Counted from the stretch's first letter, positions 8,423 through 17,386 are shown. The stretch is DNA of 64,000 nucleotides from an uncultured Faecalibacterium sp. (GCA_937880095.1 CALFLK010000017.1:1-64000); one strand, 5' to 3'. The notes: a model not told the origin generated them from the letters alone. A program made the numbers and translations.

Positions 8423-9709
8423 ATGCAGGAAACGGAAATTTCGAACTGTATTGCGATTCTGGAAGAAGAACTGATGCCGGCATTGGGCTGTACGGAGCCG
8501 ATTGCCATTGCGTACGCAGCAGCAAAGGCTGGCGAAACGCTGGGTCTGAAACCGGAGCGCGCCGTAACATATTGCAGCGGTAATATCGTCAAGAATGTTA
8601 AGTCGGTCACGGTGCCGAACTCGAACGGCTTGCGGGGTATCGAAGCAGCAACCGTGCTGGGTCTTGTGGGCGGCGTAGCTGACAAGCAGCTGGAAGTCCT
8701 GACCGAGGTCAAGCCGGAGCAAATCGAAACCACCAAGCAGCTGCTGACAAAGGATTTTTGTCAGACCAAGCTGGTCACCGATGTGGACAAGCTGTACATC
8801 AAGGTTTGGGTCGAAGGCGAAGGTCATACCGCAAGCGTGACCATTGAAGGGCATCATACCAACATCACCGATATTACGAAGGACGATACCGTTCTGTACC
8901 ACAAGGACTACACCCCTGCACAGGCACAGAAGCGTAAGGGCGACCGCACTAAGCTGACGGTAGCGCATATTCTGGAATTTGCAGCACAGGTGGATGTGGA
9001 TGCCATCAAGCCCATTTTGGAGCGTCAGGTGGAGTGCAACTGCAAAATCGCAGATGCCGGTATGAGCAAGGTCTACGGTTCCGGTGTTGCACAGGCAATT
9101 TTGAACAATATGCCGCATACGCCGTTTTCTCTGGCCCGCGCTCGCGCGGCTGCTGCATCCGAAGCGCGTATGTCCGGCTGTCCGCTGCCCGTCGTCATCA
9201 ATGCAGGCAGTGGAAATCAGGGCATTGTCGTATCGGTTCCCGTGGTTACCTATGCACGCCAGATGGGCTATAACGACGAAAAGCTCTACCGTGCATTGGC
9301 AGTCAGCAATCTGACTTCCATTCACCTGAAGCGCCATATCGGCGATTTGTCCGCATTCTGTGGCGCCATTACCGCAGCTTGTGGCGTAGGTGCTGCGCTG
9401 GCTTATCTGGAGGATTGCAGCTATCAGGTGGTTGCAGATACCATCAGCAATACGCTGGCTTCGGTAGGAGGTATTTTCTGCGATGGTGCAAAGCCTTCCT
9501 GCGCAGCAAAGCTGGCTTCGGCACTGGATTCTGTGTATATCTCTTTCTGCATGGCACGAGATGCCCGCGCTTTTGGTGCTGGCGACGGTATCGTTGGCGC
9601 AGATGTGGAACAGACCATCCGTAGCATCGGCAGAATCGGCAGTGTTGGCATGGAGGGGACCGATCAGGAAATCCTGCAGGTCATGCTGCAAACCAAGGCA
9701 GACTGCTGA
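8423..9709 (+). CDS. L-cysteine desulfidase / UPF0597 family protein
   Basis: The 428-residue protein belongs to the family of CyuA/CdsB, iron-sulfur enzymes that break L-cysteine (or L-serine) to pyruvate, ammonia and sulfide. The signature ALGCTEPIAIAYAAAKA near residue 20 supplies the first cluster Cys. Two later Cys-rich stretches, FCGAITAACGVGAAL and FCDGAKPSCAAKLASAL, hold the other expected ligands, and NAGSGNQG is a further family motif. ATG 8423, behind GGAGGAAGGG, is the start; an upstream ATG at 8378 lies inside the promoter. It has its own promoter and terminator. Substrate choice between cysteine and serine cannot be read from sequence. Confidence 0.85.
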   Translation: MQETEISNCIAILEEELMPALGCTEPIAIAYAAAKAGETLGLKPERAVTYCSGNIVKNVKSVTVPNSNGLRGIEAATVLGLVGGVADKQLEVLTEVKPEQIETTKQLLTKDFCQTKLVTDVDKLYIKVWVEGEGHTASVTIEGHHTNITDITKDDTVLYHKDYTPAQAQKRKGDRTKLTVAHILEFAAQVDVDAIKPILERQVECNCKIADAGMSKVYGSGVAQAILNNMPHTPFSLARARAAAASEARMSGCPLPVVINAGSGNQGIVVSVPVVTYARQMGYNDEKLYRALAVSNLTSIHLKRHIGDLSAFCGAITAACGVGAALAYLEDCSYQVVADTISNTLASVGGIFCDGAKPSCAAKLASALDSVYISFCMARDARAFGAGDGIVGADVEQTIRSIGRIGSVGMEGTDQEILQVMLQTKADC

Positions 9710-9732
9710 GCAATTTCTAAAGCAAGATCATA

Positions 9733-9769
9733 ACAAAGACCTGCCATATTACATGGCGGGTCTTTTGTT
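9733..9769 (+). terminator. Terminator
   Basis: AACAAAGACCTGCCAT and ATGGCGGGTCTTTTGTT form a long stem with one mismatch and a five-base loop. It separates the desulfidase-like gene from the peptidase gene. Confidence 0.8.
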
Positions 9770-9819
9770 GTATCACAAAGAAAACAGTCCGGCGGCGAGG
9801 GAAAGAACCGCAAAATGGA

Positions 9820-9848
9820 TTGCTTTTCCGGGGCGGCTTCCGTATACT
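9820..9848 (+). promoter_or_regulatory. Promoter for the M28 peptidase gene
   Basis: TTGCTT (9820-9825) and TATACT (9843-9848) are 17 bases apart, 42 bases before the start codon. Confidence 0.6.
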
Positions 9849-9890
9849 GATAGGGTATAGAAAAATAAAATATGAGGGGAAGTTTGAAGT

Positions 9891-11120
9891 ATGGATTTGA
9901 AAAAAATCAATCAGATTTTTGCAGAGACCGCTTATATCCGCACCGGCGGCAGCGGTGAGGAATTACGCTGTGCCCAGTACTTGCAGGCACAGTGTGCAGA
10001 GCTGGGCTTGAAAGCAGAAATCGAAGCATTTGATGTGCAGATGGCAACCATCCAGCAGGCAACCCTGCTGGTCGATGGTCAGGAAATCCCCTGCAAGGGA
10101 TATCTCAACGCTGGCAGCGGTACGGTAGAAGCACCGTTCTACTACCTGCCTAATACGGACGCTTACTCGCTGTCCAAGTGCAAGGGCAAAATCGTGATGA
10201 TTGACGGTTACCTGGGCTACTGGCGTTATCAGGATATTCTGGAAAACGGTGCGGTTGGTTTCATCACCTATGACGGCAACGCCAACTATGTAGATGAAGA
10301 TATCGACCAGCGCGAGCTGCGCAGCTATGTGAGCAAGGGCAACAAGATCCCCGGCGTGAACATCAACGCAAAGGCTGCGATTCGTCTGGTAGAAAGCGGC
10401 GCAAAGCAGGCAAAAATTGTGCTGGTACAGGATGAGTACACGGGTCAGTCCCGCAACGTGGTGCTGGATCTGCCCGGCGAAAGCGACGAAACCATCGTGT
10501 TTACCGCACACTACGATTCCACTCCGCTGTCGCAGGGCGCATACGACAATATGTCCGGCAGCATTGGTCTGTTGGAAATGGCAGAGTACTTTTCCGCACA
10601 TCCGCACCGCATGAGCCTGCGCTTTATCTGGTGTGGTTCGGAGGAGCGAGGTTTGCTGGGTTCCAAGGCTTATGTGGCAGCACACACCGCAGAGCTGGAT
10701 AATGTGGTTTTGAACATCAATCTGGATATGATTGGCAGCATCATGGGCTATTTCCATTCTTGCTCGACCGCAGAGGAAAAGCTGGTACATTATATCGAGT
10801 ATTTCGCCAGTGAGTACGGCTTTGGCATGAATGCAGTGCAGGGCGTGTATTCCAGCGATTCTACGCCCTTTGCGGATCATGGTATCCCGGCGGTTTCCTT
10901 TGCGCGTGAAGCACCGGAGAACACCGCAACCATTCACAATAGCTATGATACCGCTAAGGTAATGAGCGCACAGCAGATGGCAGAGGATATGGCATTTATC
11001 ACCGCTTTTGCAGACCGCATGGCAAATGCGGCACACTGCCCGGTAGAGCGCAAGATGCCCGACAATATGAAGGAAGAACTAGACTATTATCTGATGCGCA
11101 AGCGCAGAGAGAAAAAGTAA
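9891..11120 (+). CDS. M28-family zinc aminopeptidase with PA-like insert
   Basis: The 409-residue protein is a zinc exopeptidase of family M28. The five expected zinc ligands are visible in order: His and Asp in FTAHYDSTPLSQGAYDNMSG, the catalytic Glu and a ligand Glu in GSEERGLLG, Asp in INLDMIG, and His in TIHNSYDT. Residues of about 85-195 form a protease-associated-like domain between the N-terminal helix and the metal core. There is no signal peptide or membrane helix, so it probably trims peptides inside the cell. It is followed after 48 bases by an ABC-F gene, possibly on the same transcript. Confidence 0.88.
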   Translation: MDLKKINQIFAETAYIRTGGSGEELRCAQYLQAQCAELGLKAEIEAFDVQMATIQQATLLVDGQEIPCKGYLNAGSGTVEAPFYYLPNTDAYSLSKCKGKIVMIDGYLGYWRYQDILENGAVGFITYDGNANYVDEDIDQRELRSYVSKGNKIPGVNINAKAAIRLVESGAKQAKIVLVQDEYTGQSRNVVLDLPGESDETIVFTAHYDSTPLSQGAYDNMSGSIGLLEMAEYFSAHPHRMSLRFIWCGSEERGLLGSKAYVAAHTAELDNVVLNINLDMIGSIMGYFHSCSTAEEKLVHYIEYFASEYGFGMNAVQGVYSSDSTPFADHGIPAVSFAREAPENTATIHNSYDTAKVMSAQQMAEDMAFITAFADRMANAAHCPVERKMPDNMKEELDYYLMRKRREKK

Positions 11121-11168
11121 AAATTAGCCGCAGAGGAAACGGCAGAAAGTGGATTTTGGAGGATTTGC

Positions 11169-12722
11169 ATGAGCATTTTGAACGTAGAACACCTGACCCA
11201 TGGCTTTGGCGACCGTGCGATTTTTAATGATGTTTCTTTTCGCCTTTTGAAAGGGGAACATATCGGATTGATTGGCGCCAACGGCGAGGGAAAATCCACT
11301 TTTATGAATATCGTCACCGGCAGTATGCAGCCGGACGAAGGTACTGTCGAGTGGGCAAAGGGTGTTCGTGTGGGCTATCTGGATCAGCACGCTGTGTTGA
11401 AAAAGGGCATGACCATTGAAGATGTGCTGAAATCTGCTTTTGCCTTTTTGTTCGAGCAGGAAACTCGCATGAATGAAATCTGCGAAAAAATGTGCGATGC
11501 CGAAGGCGAAGAGCTGGACCGTTACATGGAGGAGTTGGGTGACATTCAGGATTTGCTGATGGCGCATGACTTCTATGACATTGACGTGAAGGTGGCAGAA
11601 ATCGCACACGCATTCGGTCTGGATGCGATTGGCTTGGATCAGGACGTAACCGAGTTGAGCGGCGGTCAGCGCACCAAGGTTCTGCTGGCAAAGCTGCTGC
11701 TGGAAAAGCCGGATATTCTGCTGCTGGACGAGCCTACCAACTATCTGGACGAAGCACATATCTTCTGGCTCCAGCGCTATTTGCAGGAGTACGAAAATGC
11801 CTTTGTGCTGATCAGCCACGATATTCCGTTCCTGAACAGCGTGGTCAACCTGATTTACCATATGGAAAATCAGGAGCTGACCCGCTATGTGGGTAACTAT
11901 GATAAGTTCCAGGAAGTGTATGCAGTGCGCAAGCAGCAGCTGGAGGCAGCCTATAAGCGCCAGCAGCAGGAAATCAGCGAGCTGAAAGACTTTGTGGCAC
12001 GCAACAAGGCGCGCGTTTCTACCCGCAATATGGCAATGTCCCGCCAGAAGAAGCTGGACAAAATGGAAATCATTGAGCTGGCAGCAGAAAAGCCGAAACC
12101 GGAATTCCATTTCCGTGAGGCACGTGCCGCAGGCAAGATTTTGTTTGAAACAACCGACTTGGTTATCGGTTACGACGAACCGCTGTCCAAGCCTTTGAAT
12201 CTGCATATGGAGCGCGGCGAGAAAATCGCACTGGTGGGTGCAAACGGTATCGGTAAAACAACCTTGCTGAAAAGCATTCTGGGCTTGGTGCCCCCGCTGA
12301 GCGGCAAGGCAGAGTTGGGCGATTATCTGTACATCGGCTATTTCGAGCAGGAAGGCGAGTACGGCAAGTCGGTCACCTGCATTGATGAGATGTGGAAAGA
12401 ATACCCCGGCATGACGCAGGCAGAAGTGCGTGCAGCACTGGCAAAGTGCGGTCTGACCACCAAACACATTGAAAGTCAGGTGCGAGTGCTAAGCGGTGGC
12501 GAGCAGGCAAAAGTGCGCCTGTGCAAGCTCATCAACAAGGATACCAATATCCTGCTGCTGGACGAGCCGACCAACCATCTGGATCAGGATGCCAAGGACG
12601 AGCTGAAGCGTGCGTTACAGGCTTATAAAGGTAGTATACTGCTGATTTGCCATGAGCCTGAGTTCTATCAGGATGTAGTTACGCAGGTTTGGGATTGCAG
12701 CCAGTGGAGCACTCGTATCTAA
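11169..12722 (+). CDS. ABC-F family ribosome-associated ATPase
   Basis: This 517-residue protein has two ABC ATPase domains in one chain and no membrane helices, as in ABC-F factors that bind the ribosomal E site. Domain 1 shows Walker A GANGEGKST, signature LSGGQRTKV and Walker B LLLDEPTNYLD. Domain 2 shows GANGIGKTT, LSGGEQAKVRL and LLLDEPTNHLD. The linker between them (about residues 240-320) is charged and helical (RQQQEISELKDFVARNKARV), as expected for the P-site tRNA interaction motif. Whether it is a translation factor (YkpA/EttA-like) or confers antibiotic resistance cannot be decided. The start has a GGAGG site eight bases away. Confidence 0.93.
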   Translation: MSILNVEHLTHGFGDRAIFNDVSFRLLKGEHIGLIGANGEGKSTFMNIVTGSMQPDEGTVEWAKGVRVGYLDQHAVLKKGMTIEDVLKSAFAFLFEQETRMNEICEKMCDAEGEELDRYMEELGDIQDLLMAHDFYDIDVKVAEIAHAFGLDAIGLDQDVTELSGGQRTKVLLAKLLLEKPDILLLDEPTNYLDEAHIFWLQRYLQEYENAFVLISHDIPFLNSVVNLIYHMENQELTRYVGNYDKFQEVYAVRKQQLEAAYKRQQQEISELKDFVARNKARVSTRNMAMSRQKKLDKMEIIELAAEKPKPEFHFREARAAGKILFETTDLVIGYDEPLSKPLNLHMERGEKIALVGANGIGKTTLLKSILGLVPPLSGKAELGDYLYIGYFEQEGEYGKSVTCIDEMWKEYPGMTQAEVRAALAKCGLTTKHIESQVRVLSGGEQAKVRLCKLINKDTNILLLDEPTNHLDQDAKDELKRALQAYKGSILLICHEPEFYQDVVTQVWDCSQWSTRI

Positions 12723-12735
12723 GCAGAAAATAAAA

Positions 12736-12775
12736 GAAAAAGAGAGCCTGTCCGGCGACAGGCTCTCTTTTTGTA
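12736..12775. terminator. Bidirectional terminator
   Basis: AAAAAGAGAGCCTGTC and GACAGGCTCTCTTTTT form a perfect 16-base-pair stem with a CGGC loop. It lies between the convergent ABC-F and NSS transporter genes and can stop both. Confidence 0.9.
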
Positions 12776-12781
12776 TTAGAA

Positions 12782-14155
12782 TCAAATGACCAGCAGACCA
12801 AAGTACTTTGCGACTTCGCCCAGCAGGATGACCAGCAGAATCACAGGGGAAACCCAGCGAATCATAATGCGGTACAGATGCTTGCGGCCAAAGTGGTGAC
12901 CGTTCTTTTCCACTTCTTCTTCTACAAAGTGGGTGCCGACCACATGACCAATCAGGATGCAGGTCAGGAAAGCAACAATCGGCATCAGGATGGAGTTGGT
13001 CAGGAAATCAAAGAAATCCAGGAAGCTCATACCCATCGGTGCAATGTGGGACAGAGGTCCATAGCCCAGGCAGGACAAGGTGCCAAGACTCAGCACAAAT
13101 GCAGTGATGCAAACAACTGCGGGAACACGGCGCAGCTTGATGGTATCCTGCACAATGGAAATCAGCGTTTCCACCAGAGAAATGGAAGAAGTCAGCGCAG
13201 CAAAGAACACCAGCGTAAAGAACAAAATGCCAATGAAGCGACCGCCAATCATGGACTCAAACACCTTGGGCAGTACGCTGAACATCAAGCCGGGACCTGC
13301 GGAAATCTTAGAGGGATCACCTCCGTTGAAAGCGACTACAGGAGGAATGATCATCAAACCGGCAAGCAGTGCGATGGAGGTATCAAAGATTTCGATTTGT
13401 CCGACAGAGGATTCCAGATTGTTGTCATCCTTCATGTACGAGCCATATGTAATCATAATGCCCATAGCAAGCGACATGGAGTAGAACAGCTGACCCATTG
13501 CGCCCAGCACTGTGGACAGGGAGAAATGGGAGAAATCCGGAATCAGATAGAATTTCAGACCTTCCATTGCGCCGGGCAGCGTGAGCGAATAGCCGGCAAT
13601 AAAGATGGAAAGCAGAACAAGAATCGGCATCAGGAACTTACTCATGTTTTCGATACCCTTGTTCACGCCCAAAAGTACGACAGAAGAAGTCAGCAAGACA
13701 TAGATAAAGAACCAGACCATCGGGTCGTTGGACGAACCAGATATGCTGACCGTGATAAAGTTGTTAAAGTAAGCATCCGTGGCAAGGGCAGCATTGTGGC
13801 CGACCAAAAACTCATACAGATATTTGATGACCCAGCCGCCGATGACGCAATAATAAGGTGCAATCAAAACCGGGATCAATGCGCTCAGAGGACCCAGCAA
13901 AGAAAAGCGCTTGTCTGCTTCATTATAGGCAAACAGGCAGGATTTGCGGGTGCGGCGTCCGATGGCGATTTCGGTCGTCATCAGTGCAAAGCCGAACGTA
14001 ATAGCCAAAATGATGTAAATTAGCAGGAAAATACCGCCGCCATACTTTGCGGCAAGGTAGGGAAAGCGCCACAGGTTGCCCAGACCAACGGCAGAGCCGG
14101 CAGCAGCCAGCACAAAACCGATTCGACTGGTAAAATGACTTCGTTTTTCACTCAC
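12782..14155 (-). CDS. Sodium-dependent transporter, NSS/SNF family
   Basis: This membrane protein of 457 residues belongs to the neurotransmitter:sodium symporter family (LeuT fold), which couples sodium entry to uptake of amino acids or related amines. The first membrane helix carries the hallmark GSAVGLGNLWRFPYLAAKYG, which contains sodium and substrate contacts. About eleven to twelve hydrophobic helices are visible. Translation most likely starts at GTG 14155, with AGGGG eight bases upstream; a GTG three codons earlier is too close to that site. It has a promoter at 14193-14221 and ends at a shared terminator. Substrate is not predictable. Confidence 0.9.
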   Translation of the reverse strand: MSEKRSHFTSRIGFVLAAAGSAVGLGNLWRFPYLAAKYGGGIFLLIYIILAITFGFALMTTEIAIGRRTRKSCLFAYNEADKRFSLLGPLSALIPVLIAPYYCVIGGWVIKYLYEFLVGHNAALATDAYFNNFITVSISGSSNDPMVWFFIYVLLTSSVVLLGVNKGIENMSKFLMPILVLLSIFIAGYSLTLPGAMEGLKFYLIPDFSHFSLSTVLGAMGQLFYSMSLAMGIMITYGSYMKDDNNLESSVGQIEIFDTSIALLAGLMIIPPVVAFNGGDPSKISAGPGLMFSVLPKVFESMIGGRFIGILFFTLVFFAALTSSISLVETLISIVQDTIKLRRVPAVVCITAFVLSLGTLSCLGYGPLSHIAPMGMSFLDFFDFLTNSILMPIVAFLTCILIGHVVGTHFVEEEVEKNGHHFGRKHLYRIMIRWVSPVILLVILLGEVAKYFGLLVI

Positions 14156-14192
14156 AATAAACACCCCTTGATTGGTTCAAACAATGTTAATA

Positions 14193-14221
14193 ATTATGCC
14201 ATAAAAAATACAATAATGCAA
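14193..14221 (-). promoter_or_regulatory. Promoter for the NSS transporter (minus strand)
   Basis: On the minus strand TTGCAT (14221-14216) and CATAAT (14198-14193) are 17 bases apart, about 38 bases before the GTG start. Confidence 0.6.
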
Positions 14222-14295
14222 TGCTTTACTGCATAAAAGTGAAGCGGCGAAATGTATGAATTTTCGTCAAAAAGTGCAGATGTGTCGGAGGATGT

Positions 14296-14324
14296 TTGCA
14301 TGAAAGCGAAAAACATGATACTAT
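14296..14324 (+). promoter_or_regulatory. Promoter for the radical SAM/SPASM gene
   Basis: TTGCAT (14296-14301) and TACTAT (14319-14324) are spaced by 17 bases, 34 bases upstream of the TTG start. Confidence 0.6.
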
Positions 14325-14358
14325 AGCGGTACTATATTAGAAAAAAAGAGGTGCCGCC

Positions 14359-15186
14359 TTGTATTCCCGAGTATATGTGGAAATCACGAATATTTGCAAC
14401 CGGAATTGCTCTTTTTGTCCCGGTACGAAGCGTCCGCTTCGCCGTATGACCATGGAAGAATTCAGCACGGTTGCCCATAAGCTGCAGGGGGTAACAGAAT
14501 ATCTGTATTACCATCTGATGGGGGAACCGCTGACCCACCCGCTGCTGCCGGATTTTATTCGGGAGGCAAACAGTTTGGGCTTTCGCTCTGCGATTACAAC
14601 CAACGGCACACTGCTGCCGCAGCGCGGCGATGAACTGATCGAAGCAGGTGTATATAAAGTAAATATCTCGGTACACAGCTTTGAAAAGGGCAGTATGGAA
14701 GATTATCTGACCTACCTGAACAACTGTATGGATTTTGCGGATAAAGCCAGCAAAGCGGGTGTTCTGGTGATTTTGCGGTTGTGGAATAATGGCGTGGATG
14801 AGGGTCGGAATGTGGATATTCTGGCGCGCCTGAAAGAGCGATTCGACGAGGAGTGGCACTGGGGAACCCGTGGTGCGCGGATTCGCAATAAACTGCATCT
14901 GGAATATGGTGACCGCTTCCAGTGGCCGGATATGACGGCGGAAAATCAGGGTGAGCAGGTATTCTGCTATGGCTTGAAGGACCATTTTGCCGTTTTGTGC
15001 GATGGTCGTGTTGTGCCTTGCTGTCTGGACCATGAAGGCGATATTCCGCTGGGTAACATTTTTGAGCAGGATGCAGAGGAGATTTTGCACTCTCCCCGGG
15101 CGCAGGCAATGCGAAAAGGTTTTGCCTGCCGCCATGCAACCGAAGAATTGTGCCAGAGATGCGGATATGCCCGTCGATTTGGCTGA
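14359..15186 (+). CDS. Radical SAM protein with C-terminal SPASM-like domain
   Basis: This 275-residue protein uses a [4Fe-4S] cluster bound by CNRNCSFC (residues about 14-21) to cleave S-adenosylmethionine and start a radical reaction. The C-terminal 60 residues (CYGLKDHFAVLCDGRVVPCC, then LGNIF and CQRCGY) form a SPASM-type auxiliary cluster domain, as in enzymes that modify peptides or act as anaerobic sulfatase maturases. No precursor-peptide gene or sulfatase is seen nearby, so the substrate is unknown. Start is TTG 14359 with GAGGTG upstream; the following YSRVYVEITNICN fits the usual N-terminus. The gene stands alone between its promoter and terminator. Confidence 0.88.
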   Translation: MYSRVYVEITNICNRNCSFCPGTKRPLRRMTMEEFSTVAHKLQGVTEYLYYHLMGEPLTHPLLPDFIREANSLGFRSAITTNGTLLPQRGDELIEAGVYKVNISVHSFEKGSMEDYLTYLNNCMDFADKASKAGVLVILRLWNNGVDEGRNVDILARLKERFDEEWHWGTRGARIRNKLHLEYGDRFQWPDMTAENQGEQVFCYGLKDHFAVLCDGRVVPCCLDHEGDIPLGNIFEQDAEEILHSPRAQAMRKGFACRHATEELCQRCGYARRFG

Positions 15187-15198
15187 TAGGATAAAAGG

Positions 15199-15238
15199 AA
15201 AGAGAAGGTGTGACATTCCGTCATACCTTCTCTTTTTC
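15199..15238 (+). terminator. Terminator of the radical SAM gene
   Basis: AAAGAGAAGG with inner TGAC pairs with GTCA and CCTTCTCTTTTT across a small loop. Confidence 0.75.
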
Positions 15239-15255
15239 TTTGCGGATAAAAACAG

Positions 15256-15291
15256 AAAAAAGCAGCTGCCCCGAAGGAGCAGCTGCTTTTT
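15256..15291 (-). terminator. Terminator downstream of purC
   Basis: AAAAAGCAGCTGC and GCAGCTGCTTTTT form a perfect 13-base-pair stem. It lies just past the purC stop on the minus strand and is symmetrical, so it can also back up the plus-strand terminator. Confidence 0.85.
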
Positions 15292-15317
15292 ATGGAAATC
15301 CATAAATGTCAGAACAA

Positions 15318-16001
15318 TTAGCGGTTCAGGATCAGGCGGGTCAGTTCAACGGGCTCAACAATTTTGCCGTCCTTGTAGACGCGCATATTGCCAGAAGCGA
15401 TCTCGTCGATCAGGATAACTTCGCCGTTGTTGTAACCAAACTCGAACTTGATGTCCCACAGGTCCAGACCGATGGACTTCAGATCGTCAGCAACAATGTT
15501 GGTGATCTTCAGGGTCTGCTCCTTCATGCTCTCGAACTGAGCGGGAGTCATGATACCCAGAGCTGCCAGACCTTCGCCGGTAACCAGGGGATCGCCCTTT
15601 TCGTCATTCTTGAAGGTGCACTCAACGTAGCCACCCTCCAGAGGAGTGCCGTCCTTGATGTACTCGCCGTAACGACGGATGAAGCTGCCGGTAGCAACAC
15701 GGCGGCAGATCACTTCCAGACCGTGGCCGAACACAGTAGCGGGCAGAACTTCCATGGTTGCATTCTCAACATCAGCGCTCACATAGTGGGTCTTGATGCC
15801 TGCCTTCTTCAGCAGTTCAAAGTACAGAACAGAGGTCTGCAGGTTTGCCTTGCCGATACCTTCGATCGTCAGACCGACACTGTTCTCACCGGGATCAAAT
15901 ACGCCGTCTTTGCCAGTGCAGTCGTCCTTAAACTTCAGCATAACATTGCCGTTCTCCAGCTCGAAAACGTCCTTGGTCTTGCCTTCGTACAATTTCTTCA
16001 T
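15318..16001 (-). CDS. purC: SAICAR synthetase
   Basis: Phosphoribosylaminoimidazole-succinocarboxamide synthase joins aspartate to CAIR in purine synthesis using ATP. The 227-residue product starts KKLYEGKTKDVFE, the family's nucleotide-binding entry, and holds ICRRVATGSFIRRYG and LWDIKFEFGYNNGEVILIDEI, the last containing the magnesium and substrate residues. ATG 16001, with GGAAGG upstream, is preferred to an in-frame start nine codons earlier. No other purine gene is in the window, so purC stands alone here instead of in a pur operon. Its own promoter lies at 16068-16096 and a terminator follows. Confidence 0.95.
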   Translation of the reverse strand: MKKLYEGKTKDVFELENGNVMLKFKDDCTGKDGVFDPGENSVGLTIEGIGKANLQTSVLYFELLKKAGIKTHYVSADVENATMEVLPATVFGHGLEVICRRVATGSFIRRYGEYIKDGTPLEGGYVECTFKNDEKGDPLVTGEGLAALGIMTPAQFESMKEQTLKITNIVADDLKSIGLDLWDIKFEFGYNNGEVILIDEIASGNMRVYKDGKIVEPVELTRLILNR

Positions 16002-16067
16002 AATGCAGACTTCCTTCCCTAATAACACAAGTTTGTATCAGTGGTAATAAGAGCCTTACCAACGAAT

Positions 16068-16096
16068 ACTGTACCACAATTTTTCAGCGGTGACAA
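16068..16096 (-). promoter_or_regulatory. purC promoter
   Basis: On the minus strand TTGTCA (16096-16091) and TACAGT (16073-16068) are separated by 17 bases. Confidence 0.6.
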
Positions 16097-16316
16097 TTCA
16101 TAAATGCGGTTTCAAAGCCGAATTTCGTATGTGCTGTGAATTCATGGATTCGCAGAAAATTTTTTTGTAAAAAATAGGATAAAGTATGATTTTTATAGCG
16201 AATCTTGTAGAATGGCAAAATTGTAAAAGTCAGCCGGAAAGGAAAAGTTTTCTGTCATTGTGATAAAAAGATGCGGATGTACGGCAAAATCAGAGGGAAG
16301 AAAAAAAGAAAAAACG

Positions 16317-16323
16317 TGTCGAC
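16317..16323. promoter_or_regulatory. Possible Spo0A box
   Basis: TGTCGAC differs from the Spo0A box TGTCGAA at one position and lies 109 bases upstream of the spo0A -35. Autoregulation of spo0A is known in bacilli. A seven-base match is weak evidence by itself. Confidence 0.3.
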
Positions 16324-16431
16324 GTGAAAAGAAAATGCAGGATTTTGCTGGAATAAATGTGATAAAAATGTGTCAAAGAGGGAATGGCACTGTGCGAAAT
16401 GCCAAAAAATGGTAAAAAGTTGAAAATTGTA

Positions 16432-16460
16432 TTGCTAGAATTGGTAAAATATGGTAAAAT
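16432..16460 (+). promoter_or_regulatory. spo0A vegetative-type promoter
   Basis: TTGCTA (16432-16437) and TAAAAT (16455-16460) are 17 bases apart, 38 bases before the spo0A start codon. Confidence 0.65.
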
Positions 16461-16498
16461 TCACATTGTTGAGGGAAGGTAAAACAAAGGAGGACCAC

Positions 16499-17251
16499 AT
16501 GGAAAAGATTAAGTTTGTTATGTCAGATACCGGTACGGAAATCACGGAGCGCTGCCGGAAAGCACTGGAAAAAGAGAATGTAGAAGTAGCCGTGGTGGAA
16601 AAAGACGGCAGCAAAGTCTTACAGAAATTGCTGGCCCTGCGCCCGCAGGTCGTGCTGCTGGATACTTTTATGCCGGGACTGGACGCAATCACTGTGAAAC
16701 AGCGCTATCAGGAGGCTGGCGGCAGCCATACTGTCTTTTTCGCGACCGGTGCATACCAGAGCGAAGAAGTCGAACAAGAGCTTTTGGAAGCCGGCTTTGC
16801 CTTTTATTTTGTAAAGCCTTTTGAGGAAAGCGTGCTGGCGGAGCGCGTGAAAAAGGCAGCAAGCAACAGCGACCATTCGATGAATCTTGCGGATAATGAC
16901 GAGCTGACCGTTACCGAGATTCTGCATCAGATCGGTGTGCCTGCACATATTAAAGGTTACCAGTTTTTGCGGGATGCCATCCTGCTGACGGTGGACGACC
17001 CGGATTACATCAATGCGGTGACCAAGCGTCTGTATCCGGAAATTGCAAAGCGCAACAATACGACTGCCTCCCGCGTGGAGCGTGCAATCCGCCATGCTAT
17101 CGAAGTGGCATGGGACCGTGGCGATGTGGATACCCTGAATCGTTACTTTGGCTATACCATTCATAACCTGCGTGGTAAACCCACAAACAGCGAGTTTATT
17201 GCGATGATCAGTGATAAGATGCGTTTGGATAAACACCGCAGAATCGCTTGA
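16499..17251 (+). CDS. spo0A: Sporulation master regulator Spo0A
   Basis: Spo0A is the phosphorelay response regulator that commits the cell to sporulation by binding TGTCGAA boxes. The 250-residue product has an N-terminal receiver with phosphoacceptor Asp in VVLLDTFMPGLDAI and Lys in FVKPFE. Its C-terminal effector domain (about residues 140-250) shows the DNA-recognition region TASRVERAIRHAIEVAW and a conserved tail. Start is ATG 16499 after AAAGGAGG. The acidic pocket is unusual: where Spo0A normally has DDN near residue 10 this protein reads SDT. spoIVB, commonly just upstream of spo0A in spore formers, lies 46 kb away. A terminator region follows. Confidence 0.95.
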   Translation: MEKIKFVMSDTGTEITERCRKALEKENVEVAVVEKDGSKVLQKLLALRPQVVLLDTFMPGLDAITVKQRYQEAGGSHTVFFATGAYQSEEVEQELLEAGFAFYFVKPFEESVLAERVKKAASNSDHSMNLADNDELTVTEILHQIGVPAHIKGYQFLRDAILLTVDDPDYINAVTKRLYPEIAKRNNTTASRVERAIRHAIEVAWDRGDVDTLNRYFGYTIHNLRGKPTNSEFIAMISDKMRLDKHRRIA

Positions 17252-17347
17252 TACAAAAACGGCAGCGGATATGCAGCATCCTTTTTTATGCAGAGCGCGT
17301 AAAAAAGCAATTCCTCCATGCTGCAACCCAATGCCCGAAACAGCAGA

Positions 17348-17386
17348 AAACGCCCCTTTTGGATGATACCGTCAAGAGGGGCGTTT
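17348..17386. terminator. Hairpin downstream of spo0A
   Basis: AAACGCCCCTTTT pairs with AAGAGGGGCGTTT (one G-T pair) around a 13-base loop. There is only a short T run on either side, so it may be a weak terminator or a stabilising 3-prime hairpin ahead of the stronger one at 17405. Confidence 0.5.

Larger units (their letters stand above)
16002..16498. other. Divergent purC-spo0A intergenic region
   Basis: This 497-base stretch is A+T-rich and has no ORF. It holds the purC promoter, a small inverted repeat TGGTAA-N8-TTACCA (16042-16061) in the purC leader, a Spo0A-box-like TGTCGAC at 16317-16323, and the spo0A promoter. Runs of A and repeated GTGATAAAAA-like words fill the middle. I see no complete sigma-H promoter. 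Confidence 0.5.

Noticed and set aside
12878..14023. A 381-codon plus-strand frame opposite the NSS transporter
   Set aside because: Its translation is dominated by Gln/Asn/Gly/Arg, typical for the reverse of a hydrophobic membrane protein.
16140..16250. A sigma-H-like promoter before spo0A (ATAGGATAA with GCGAATCT)
   Set aside because: The spacing between the two elements is two to three bases too long and the -10 has a mismatch.
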